NCBI GenBank assembly: GCA_964632435.1
Contig: CAZWEJ010000012.1
Coordinates: 1-15,869, forward strand
Direction: 5' to 3'
Length of the DNA stretch: 15,869 nt
Origin: CAZWEJ01 sp964632435
GTDB lineage: Bacteria; Patescibacteriota; Saccharimonadia; UBA4664; SCTI01
The notes under the pieces are model-generated. The model saw only the letters and a list, made by a program, of their open reading frames with translations. It ran no database searches and was not told the DNA's origin. How positions within the stretch are numbered: position 1 is the stretch's first letter; each line of letters starts with the position of its first letter. The translations under genes were made by a program, and so were the position numbers. Shown piece after piece: positions 7,409 through 13,422 of the stretch.

Positions 7409-7787
7409 TATAAACTCCGTTAGGCGCTTTCTTGCCGCTCTCTTTTTCCATCTGGGCAGAAATTGTATATGAGGTACACGCTGTTGAGCAGCCATTTGGT
7501 CCTGGGGTATAGGTGTAGTTTTCGGCAGTAAGAGGGTCGGTTGGTATTTCGGTTAGATACGGAGTTGACCCGAGGCTTAGAGCTGCAACCCACTCGGAAT
7601 TGGGGTAGGTGTTGTTGTCTTTATAATATGCTTCAACCGCAGTTTGGATCTCTGTTAAATCGGCTTTCCTTTGCTTGTCCCTAGCTTTGCCGGGTCCACC
7701 CAGCAGTCCTGGTAATGAGGCTAGAAGTATCAGAATGGCAACTATAATGACCCCGATTACAACTTTGTTTTTTAGTAAGTTCTTCAT
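7374..7787 (-). CDS. GspG/PilA-like pilin without a canonical cleavage site
   Basis: This 137-residue protein sits where the major pilin is usually encoded, directly after pilC. Its body is GspG-like: KARDKQRKADLTEIQTAVEA followed by YYKDNNTYPNSEWVAAL, with a Cys pair (GCSTACTSY). The N-terminus, however, is NLLKNKVVIGVIIVAILILL. Aligned on the conserved proline (SLPGLL), it has Val where pilins have Glu at +5 and no Gly at the cleavage position. It may be uncleaved, be cut at an unusual site, or be a membrane-anchored pseudopilin with another role. No upstream start or frameshift that would restore the motif was seen, since the pilC stop and this ATG overlap as TAATG. It overlaps the next prepilin gene by 35 bases. 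Confidence 0.85.
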   Translation of the reverse strand: MKNLLKNKVVIGVIIVAILILLASLPGLLGGPGKARDKQRKADLTEIQTAVEAYYKDNNTYPNSEWVAALSLGSTPYLTEIPTDPLTAENYTYTPGPNGCSTACTSYTISAQMEKESGKKAPNGVYSVTSKPYAKTK

Positions 7788-9004
7788 TATACGGCGTTGC
7801 TCAATTGAGATAATGGTCCAAATACTCCAACAACAATAAAGCCAACTAAGCCACCAAGTGTGACAATTAGGATAGGCTCAATGATCGATGTAATCCCCGA
7901 GACCATGGCATCAACTTCTTTCTCGTAGAACGCAGCAAGTTTAAGCAAAATTTCATCTAGCTTCCCCGTTTCCTCTCCAACAGAAACCATTTGGCTAACA
8001 ATCGGAGGGAAGATAGTCATTGATTTCAATGGTTCAGCGATAGTTTTTCCGGCCTTTACTTCTTTTGAAATGCTTCTAATTGCATCTTGAAAGACGGAGT
8101 TCCCAAGTGCTGTTGCAGTCGTGTTGAGTGCGTCTAAAACTGAAAGTCCTGACGACATGAGTGATCCAAATGTACGTGAGAATCTCGCAACGTTCACTTT
8201 AACTACGATTTCTCCGAATACAGGCATTTTGATAAGTAGCTTACTAATCATGCGGCTTCCTTTTTCCGTTTTCTTGTATCGGAAAAGCAATATTACAGCG
8301 ACAACAATGGCTACTACAAGGTAAAGCCCGTAGTTAACTAGGAAGGCGCTTATTCCCATCATTAACTTGGTGTACCATGGAAGTTCGGTATTGAGCCCTT
8401 CAAAAATAGAGGCCATTCGAGGGACAAGAAATACCATCAAGAAGGCAAATGCCCCGAAGGTTACAACCGTCAGAATAGAAGGGTAAATCATAGCGCTTCG
8501 GATTTTACCTACTATTTCGGCATCCTTTTCCATCTGCACGGCAAGGCGTTCAAGAACCTCATCGAGCATTCCGCCAGCCTCACCGGCTTTTACCATATTG
8601 ATGTAAATAGGCGAGAATACATCTGGGTGGTCCGCCAAAGCGCTACTTAGAGGCGCACCTCCCTCAACTTTTTTAGCAGCATCTCCTAGAACTTCTTTAA
8701 GCTTCTTGTTCGTTGTTTGGGTGTGAAGAATAGATAGTGCCTGAGAAATCGGAATTCCCGCATTTATCATCGTGGCAAACTGCCTAGAGAATACCATTTT
8801 GTCGGTTAGCTTAACTTTGCCACCGAACTTACCAAGGAAGTTAAGATTTATCCCTGATTTTTTTCCGCCATCAAGTTTTATAAGTATTGGCGTTAATCCC
8901 CGCTCATTAAGGTTGGAAGCAGCGGCAGATTGGTCCATTGCGACAATGCTACCTTTTTGCATCTCGCCCCTTTTGTTGTGGGCTGTATAAGAAAAAGTTG
9001 CCAT
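7787..9004 (-). CDS. pilC: PilC/GspF, T4P inner-membrane platform protein
   Basis: This 405-residue protein has the full family layout. An N-terminal cytoplasmic region starts ATFSYTAHNKRGE. Two T2SF domains follow, starting near FSRQFATMINAGIPISQAL and FSRTFGSLMSSGLSVLDAL. Three membrane segments lie at about 170-195, 218-241 and 370-397. The conserved GEAGGMLDEVLERLA and GEETGKLDEILLKLA helices are both present. PilC transmits the motion of the PilB ATPase to pilin subunits. Its ATG is one base beyond the pilB stop, and its stop overlaps the pilin start (TAATG). The length is typical. Confidence 0.97.
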   Translation of the reverse strand: MATFSYTAHNKRGEMQKGSIVAMDQSAAASNLNERGLTPILIKLDGGKKSGINLNFLGKFGGKVKLTDKMVFSRQFATMINAGIPISQALSILHTQTTNKKLKEVLGDAAKKVEGGAPLSSALADHPDVFSPIYINMVKAGEAGGMLDEVLERLAVQMEKDAEIVGKIRSAMIYPSILTVVTFGAFAFLMVFLVPRMASIFEGLNTELPWYTKLMMGISAFLVNYGLYLVVAIVVAVILLFRYKKTEKGSRMISKLLIKMPVFGEIVVKVNVARFSRTFGSLMSSGLSVLDALNTTATALGNSVFQDAIRSISKEVKAGKTIAEPLKSMTIFPPIVSQMVSVGEETGKLDEILLKLAAFYEKEVDAMVSGITSIIEPILIVTLGGLVGFIVVGVFGPLSQLSNAV

Positions 9005-9005
9005 C

Positions 9006-10973
9006 TTATTCTCTTGTGACCCTAAATATTTCTTCGACAGTCGTTAAGCCCTGAAGAGCCTTCACGAAACCATCTTGTTGCATCGTTAACATTCCAGTTT
9101 TCACAGCAGCGGCTTGAATTTCCTCGCTAGTCGAGTGACCGATAATCATTTGCTGAATACTCTGGTCTACCTCAAGCACCTCGTAAATTCCCATTCGACC
9201 TTGATAGCCATTTCCACCGCAAGTCTCGCAGCCTTCACCCGGTTTAAACAACTTTATCTCGCCGGCTTTAAGTTCTCGTATCTTATCTTTTGGCTCTTCC
9301 TTCGGAGCCTTTCCTTCTTCAGCTTCCTTCAAAGCTTTTGCTTCGGCTTCGGAACGGTTGATGATGTTCGGGTCGGATGCGATCTTGTCTAAGATTGACT
9401 TACTTGCCTCAATCTTATGGATTGGCTCAATGACCTTCTTTTTGGAGATAAACTTTTCTTCTTTCTCGGCTTTTTTCACTTCTGTAGTATGTGCAATCGG
9501 CTTTAACCCAGGTTGATCATGGTTCTTTTCAAGATAAGATAGTGCGGCTTTGACGTCGAAGTCGCGATTAATATCCTCCATAACTTTCCCCTCGGGGATA
9601 TACGGAACTCGACAAGTTGGACAGAGTTTTCTAACTAATCGTTGACCAATGACTGTATTAACGGTTGATGCAATTAAGAACGGCTCAATGTTCATGTCGA
9701 GCAATCGTGGCAAACAAGTTGCGGCGTTGTTTGTATGAAGGGTTGATAGCACAACGTGGCCAGTTAGGGCTGCCTGGACGCCGAGGTCAGCAGTTTCGCC
9801 ATCACGAATCTCCCCGACCATGATTATATTAGGGTCCTGACGCAGGAGTGCTCTGAGCCCACTGGCAAATGTCATGCCCGCCTTAGGATTAACCTGTGTC
9901 TGGTTGACGCCCTGAACGCGGTATTCAACAGGGTCTTCAATAGTCGAGATGTTGACTCCAGGTGTATTGAGCATACTGAGCACGCTATACAACGTGGTGG
10001 ATTTCCCCGAGCCGGTAGGGCCGGTAACGAGTACCATTCCGTGGGGCTTTTGAATACCTCTTTGAATTCGCTTAAGAGCCTCGCCTTCAAAACCGAGCTC
10101 CTCAAGAGTAAGCGCACGCGCAGATTCATCAAGAATACGCATGACAACCTTCTCGCCGTCCATAATAGGGAGTGTAGAAACGCGTAGTGCTACTGTTTTT
10201 GAGCCAACCGCAAACTTAAAGCGGCCATCTTGAGGCAGGCGGTGCTCGTCAATCTTTAAATTGGAAAGAATTTTGATGCGGGAAACAACAGCTGGGAGGA
10301 TTGGGCGAGGCAGCGTCATCATTTCTTTAAGCACACCATCGACACGGAATCGAACCTGTACGAGGTTCTCTCTGGGCTCAATGTGGATATCTGATGCGCG
10401 CGATTTAACCGCATACTCAAGGATGATGTTTACAGTTTTTGCAATCGGAGCATCTTCGGCAAGGTCCTTGGCGCTTACCTCCTGCTGCTTATCTTCCTCG
10501 GTGTTGCTGTCCTTGATCGCTTTGGTGATCTCTGTGGAGATGTTGCCCTTGTACAAGTCCAGTGCTGTAAGAATATCGTTTGCAGAAGCTAAATATATTT
10601 TGATGTCTTGACCAATTTGCTTAGCGATAAAGTCGGCGGCCTGGAAATCTTCTGGGTCGGCCATTGCGAGCTGGAAGGTAGTACCCTGCTTCCCAAATAA
10701 AATCGCCTGATATTTTCGAGCAATACGCTCAGGTATTTTAGTTAGAATTTCGTGTGGGATTTTGACGTCTTTGAGCTCAACAAATGGAATATCAATACTG
10801 GTTGCATAAAGTTTGAGCAAGTCAGTCTCAGTAATGAGTTTTCGTTTTAGAATTGTTTGCATCAAAGGCTGACCGGTTTGTTCGTGGACCGTTTCGGCCT
10901 CCTTCATCACCTCCGGACTGACTTTTTGGCTGTTGGTTAACAGCGCTTTGAGCTGGGCGTCAGATATACGCAT
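9006..10973 (-). CDS. pilB: PilB/GspE, T4P assembly ATPase with long insertion in the zinc-binding region
   Basis: This 655-residue hexameric ATPase powers pilus extension. The N-terminal MshEN-type domain spans about 1-140. The N2 domain includes SRASDIHIEPRENLVQVRFR. The motor follows, with Walker A GPTGSGKSTT (318-327), Asp box TIEDPVEYR, Walker B region NIIMVGEIRDGETA and His box LTGHVVLSTLHTN. The four zinc cysteines are CPTC (451-454) and CETC (582-585). The two pairs are 127 residues apart, instead of the few tens usual. The insert is highly charged (Lys/Glu-rich) and probably disordered or helical. The start ATG at 10971-10973 lies only nine bases after a TATAAT box. It is the first gene of the pilus cluster. 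No retraction ATPase follows it in this window. Confidence 0.97.
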   Translation of the reverse strand: MRISDAQLKALLTNSQKVSPEVMKEAETVHEQTGQPLMQTILKRKLITETDLLKLYATSIDIPFVELKDVKIPHEILTKIPERIARKYQAILFGKQGTTFQLAMADPEDFQAADFIAKQIGQDIKIYLASANDILTALDLYKGNISTEITKAIKDSNTEEDKQQEVSAKDLAEDAPIAKTVNIILEYAVKSRASDIHIEPRENLVQVRFRVDGVLKEMMTLPRPILPAVVSRIKILSNLKIDEHRLPQDGRFKFAVGSKTVALRVSTLPIMDGEKVVMRILDESARALTLEELGFEGEALKRIQRGIQKPHGMVLVTGPTGSGKSTTLYSVLSMLNTPGVNISTIEDPVEYRVQGVNQTQVNPKAGMTFASGLRALLRQDPNIIMVGEIRDGETADLGVQAALTGHVVLSTLHTNNAATCLPRLLDMNIEPFLIASTVNTVIGQRLVRKLCPTCRVPYIPEGKVMEDINRDFDVKAALSYLEKNHDQPGLKPIAHTTEVKKAEKEEKFISKKKVIEPIHKIEASKSILDKIASDPNIINRSEAEAKALKEAEEGKAPKEEPKDKIRELKAGEIKLFKPGEGCETCGGNGYQGRMGIYEVLEVDQSIQQMIIGHSTSEEIQAAAVKTGMLTMQQDGFVKALQGLTTVEEIFRVTRE

Positions 10974-10982
10974 CTTGGAGAA

Positions 10983-11009
10983 ATTATAGCATAAGCGGGA
11001 TAGTGTCTA
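10983..11009 (-). promoter_or_regulatory. pilB promoter with extended -10, probably giving a leaderless mRNA
   Basis: On the minus strand, TAGACA (11009-11004, five of six bases of TTGACA) is followed after 15 bases by TATAAT (10988-10983). That perfect -10 carries TGC in front of it, making an extended -10 (TATGCTATAAT). Only nine bases separate TATAAT from the pilB ATG and there is no ribosome-binding site. Transcription should therefore start within a few bases of the ATG. Confidence 0.65.
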
Positions 11010-11040
11010 CCAGAGAAACAGCCTTAATTTTTGTTTAATT

Positions 11041-11069
11041 TTGAGGTGTCATTATTTGTTTGCTATCCA
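11041..11069 (+). promoter_or_regulatory. Candidate promoter for the lamin-tail gene cluster
   Basis: TTGAGG at 11041-11046 and TATCCA at 11064-11069 are 17 bases apart, with TTTGC directly before the -10, like the other promoters in the window. The -10 hexamer itself is weak (three of six). The gene's own ribosome-binding site is AGGGG at 11094-11098, six bases before the ATG at 11105. A second consensus site, AGGAGG at 11069-11074, precedes a four-codon frame (see findings). Confidence 0.4.
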
Positions 11070-11104
11070 GGAGGCGGATGGCTCGATGTTAAAAGGGGAT
11101 AGGC

Positions 11105-12502
11105 ATGCAGAGCACATTTCGTTTTCTGGTGGCGCTAACGTTCACTCTTGTTACGGTTTTTCCTGTGGGCGTTAGCGCCCAAGATAGCACCAATGTACTG
11201 ATCAGCGAAATTCTGACCGGAACCTCCACCAGCGCAGGTCAGGAATTCGTTGAGCTGTACAACCCAACAGGCGCGCCAGTAGATGTTAATGGTTGGAGAA
11301 TTGAATATAAGTCATCAACGTCGACAAATACAGCTTCAAGTTGGAACAAGAAGGCCGATTTAGTTGGCGTGATTGCACCAAGTAGTTATTATCTCGTTGC
11401 CCCAAGAAACTATTTCCCAGAATTTGATTGTGACTGGAGCTCTACGATGGCATCAACCGGTGGACACGTAAGAATCGTAGACCAAACAGGGGGAGTAGCA
11501 GATCTTGTTGGTTATGGGAATGCCAATTCAGCCGAGGGGCTGCCCGCATCGGCTCCGGCGACAGGTCAAAGCATTGAAAGATTACCGGGAAGATCTGAGG
11601 CCCTAGCAGGTAATGGTCAGGATACGAATGATAATTCAAAAGACTTCATCATTCGTTCGGAGCCAGAGCCTCAAAACTCAAAATCTGAAGTTGAGCCCAG
11701 GGAGGGTAACGTTAGCGAGGTGGTCGAGGAGGCCACAGATCAGGATGATGAGACTCTCTTTGATGCCGTACCTACTCTGCTCATCACGGAGCTTTTTATC
11801 GATCCCGAATCACCTCTTACCGATGCAGACGATGAGTTTATTGAGCTTTTCAATCCCAATGATTTTCAAGTTAGCTATGAAGGATACGTACTCAAAGGAG
11901 GTACTAACTTTAAATCCAGTTTCATACTACCCGCCGGTGTTTTAGCTCCAAAGAGCTACATTGCATTTAGCTCTTCTCAAACTGGCATACCTTTGACTAA
12001 TTCCGGTGGTGCGGCGCAACTATTAGGCCCAGATAATAAATTGATTGACCAAACGCAAGCCTACGCAAATGCAAAACCCGGTCAGTCATGGTCGCTTGAT
12101 AATGGAGCTTGGTCTTGGAGTTTATTACCTACAAAGGGTGCTAAAAATGTCGTTACTCTTCCAGCAGCCGTTACTTCTAGTCTAGCTGTCAAAAAATCTA
12201 CAAAGCCAACCTCTCCTAAATCTGCTAAAGTAAAGGCGCCTGCTAAGGCGAAAAAAACTTCTACTAAAAGCTCTAAAGCTAAGACGCCTAAGAGCGCGAG
12301 TAAAAAAAGTGAGCCGGTAAAGGTTGCAGCTGCCAAAATAAAACCAGCATCATGGCTAATTTTTGTGCTAGCGGTTTTTACTATAGGTTATGCAATATAT
12401 GAGTTCAGACACGACATTTCAAACAGTTACAAAAAGCTCAGAGGAAACATTAGCTCTCGGGTTCAAAATCGCAAATCTTCTAAGAGGGGGAGAAACGATT
12501 GA
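11105..12502 (+). CDS. Secreted membrane-anchored protein with two lamin-tail domains
   Basis: This 465-residue protein has a signal peptide (about 1-25, ending VSA|QD). A first lamin-tail (LTD) domain spans about 30-160, with ISEILTGTSTSAGQEFVELYN and VDVNGWRI. An acidic linker (about 185-220) and a second LTD (about 224-345; LLITELFIDPES, DDEFIELFNPN) follow. Then come about 50 residues rich in Lys, Ala and Ser (363-413), a membrane helix (416-433) and a short basic cytoplasmic tail. The domains face outward and the Lys-rich stretch would lie in the cell wall. Bacterial LTDs occur in surface and nuclease-like proteins; substrate binding, including DNA, has been suggested but is unproven here. 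It is divergent from pilB and shares its promoter region. Its last 104 bases overlap tsaE in another frame. The start is supported by AGGGG upstream. Confidence 0.88.
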   Translation: MQSTFRFLVALTFTLVTVFPVGVSAQDSTNVLISEILTGTSTSAGQEFVELYNPTGAPVDVNGWRIEYKSSTSTNTASSWNKKADLVGVIAPSSYYLVAPRNYFPEFDCDWSSTMASTGGHVRIVDQTGGVADLVGYGNANSAEGLPASAPATGQSIERLPGRSEALAGNGQDTNDNSKDFIIRSEPEPQNSKSEVEPREGNVSEVVEEATDQDDETLFDAVPTLLITELFIDPESPLTDADDEFIELFNPNDFQVSYEGYVLKGGTNFKSSFILPAGVLAPKSYIAFSSSQTGIPLTNSGGAAQLLGPDNKLIDQTQAYANAKPGQSWSLDNGAWSWSLLPTKGAKNVVTLPAAVTSSLAVKKSTKPTSPKSAKVKAPAKAKKTSTKSSKAKTPKSASKKSEPVKVAAAKIKPASWLIFVLAVFTIGYAIYEFRHDISNSYKKLRGNISSRVQNRKSSKRGRND

Positions 12503-12881
12503 ACTAGTTGGCGATCTTGGTGCTGGGAAGACCACTCTCGCCCAAGGCATAGTTCACGCCCTTGGATATGACGGCGAAGTAACTAGTCCAACGTTCACGC
12601 TAAGCCGTGACTACCAGGTAAGAAATGGTTTAACAGTGCATCATTTCGATTTCTATCGGTTGAGTGGGCATGATGTTGTATCGGATGAGCTAAATGAGTT
12701 CATAAATGACTCAAAATCAATCAACCTAATTGAGTGGGCAGATCATGGAGCTGCGAAGCTACCAAGTAATAGAATTCGCATAGAGCTGAAATATGGAGAA
12801 GTTGAAACAGCTAGGGAAATAAATGTTAGATCAAATACTAAAGAAATAATTGAAGGCTTAAAAAATGTTTCTGGGGATTAA
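12399..12881 (+). CDS. tsaE: TsaE, tRNA t6A biosynthesis ATPase
   Basis: TsaE helps TsaB-TsaD turn over while making N6-threonylcarbamoyladenosine at position 37 of ANN-decoding tRNAs. The protein has an N-terminal EETLALGFKIANLL helix, Walker A GDLGAGKTT (38-46), the switch TSPTFTL, the HHFDFYRL motif and IEWADHGAAKLP, all classic for the family. I start it at the ATG at 12399, giving 160 residues, because this places Walker A at the usual distance. An in-frame ATG at 12390 would add three residues. No strong ribosome-binding site is present (a weak AGG lies near 12384), so coupling to the upstream gene is likely. Its first 34 or so codons overlap the lamin-tail gene, and its end overlaps tsaB by 17 bases. 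Confidence 0.94.
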   Translation: MSSDTTFQTVTKSSEETLALGFKIANLLRGGETIELVGDLGAGKTTLAQGIVHALGYDGEVTSPTFTLSRDYQVRNGLTVHHFDFYRLSGHDVVSDELNEFINDSKSINLIEWADHGAAKLPSNRIRIELKYGEVETAREINVRSNTKEIIEGLKNVSGD

Positions 12882-13257
12882 AACCGATTCTGAACTTTCT
12901 GAGTACTATCTCGTTAAGAAAGATGGAACAGTAGTTGATGATCGCAAGTGGGATTCAGGAAGAAATCTCGCAGATGGAATTTTAAAAAAGCTCGAAGAAT
13001 TGATAGGCAAGAACCGAGCCGACTGGGATTCAATCGATGGAATAATCCTATTTAAAGGACCGGGTTCTTTCACTGGTCTCAGAATTGGTGTAACAGTTGG
13101 CAACTCAATTGCCTATGTCAAAAAAGTACCTATTGTAGGTGAACTGGGGGATGCTTGGCTTAAAGAAGGCGTTGCTAGACTAAACAGAGGCGAATCGGAT
13201 AATCAAGTAATTCCGGAATACGGTTCCGAGCCAAATATTACCAAACCTGTAAAGTAA
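12865..13257 (+). CDS. tsaB: TsaB-like protein, unusually short
   Basis: The core FKGPGSFTGLRIGVTVGN is the signature of TsaB, the scaffold partner of TsaD in t6A synthesis. The protein has only 130 residues, against about 220 normally. The first ASKHA-like lobe is present, with its strand changed to FLGIKTDSE where IDTS/IDTA is usual. After AYVKKVPIVGEL the second lobe is almost wholly absent. The C-terminal end IPEYGSEPNITKPVK resembles the end of full-length homologues, so the middle has been lost, not the tail. The ATG overlaps the end of tsaE. No frameshift restoring the missing lobe was found in the following 165 bases. It may still form the N-terminal interface with TsaD. The identity is good; the function of the short form is inferred. 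Confidence 0.85.
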   Translation: MFLGIKTDSELSEYYLVKKDGTVVDDRKWDSGRNLADGILKKLEELIGKNRADWDSIDGIILFKGPGSFTGLRIGVTVGNSIAYVKKVPIVGELGDAWLKEGVARLNRGESDNQVIPEYGSEPNITKPVK

Positions 13258-13259
13258 GC

Positions 13260-13289
13260 TTGACGGCCATAAGGTCAAAGGGCTTTAAT
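13260..13289 (+). promoter_or_regulatory. Candidate promoter for rny-ymdB
   Basis: TTGACG (13260-13265, five of six) and TTTAAT (13284-13289, five of six) are 18 bases apart. They lie directly after the tsaB stop, with no other gene before rny. This would give a leader of about 125 bases. TTGAC and GTCAA (13274-13278) are also an inverted repeat, which could be an operator or part of a weak terminator for tsaB. Confidence 0.4.
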
Positions 13290-13379
13290 AAAAATACTTG
13301 GAATATTATTTAACGTGCTAAGTTCTGCAATTTTTACCGCGCACGCTGATAACTGATAGACAATTTGAAGATCATTTTT

Positions 13380-13418
13380 CTAGCGCATCAATTTGCATAA
13401 CTAGCGCTTCTAGGAAGC
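13380..13418 (+). promoter_or_regulatory. Direct repeat and ribosome-binding-site hairpin in the rny leader
   Basis: CTAGCGC occurs at 13380-13386 and again at 13401-13407, 21 bases apart, which is about two helical turns. GCTTC (13406-13410), TAG and GAAGC (13414-13418) form a five-base-pair hairpin with a three-base loop. The rny ribosome-binding site AGGAAG (13412-13417) lies inside its loop and 3' arm, so the hairpin could hide it. The stem is short, so this may be coincidence. Confidence 0.3.
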
Positions 13419-13422
13419 AGAT

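Noticed and set aside
7409..7495. Longer version of the PilV-like protein starting at an ATG at 7495
   Set aside because: It adds 29 residues unlike a prepilin leader and a long overlap with the pilin gene. The GTG at 7408 has GGAG at a good distance and gives a normal 15-residue leader.
12082..12336. Hydrophobic 84-residue open frame on the minus strand
   Set aside because: It is the reverse reading of the Lys/Ala/Ser-rich repeat region of the lamin-tail gene, with no ribosome-binding site of its own. The hydrophobicity is a by-product of the Lys and Ala codons.
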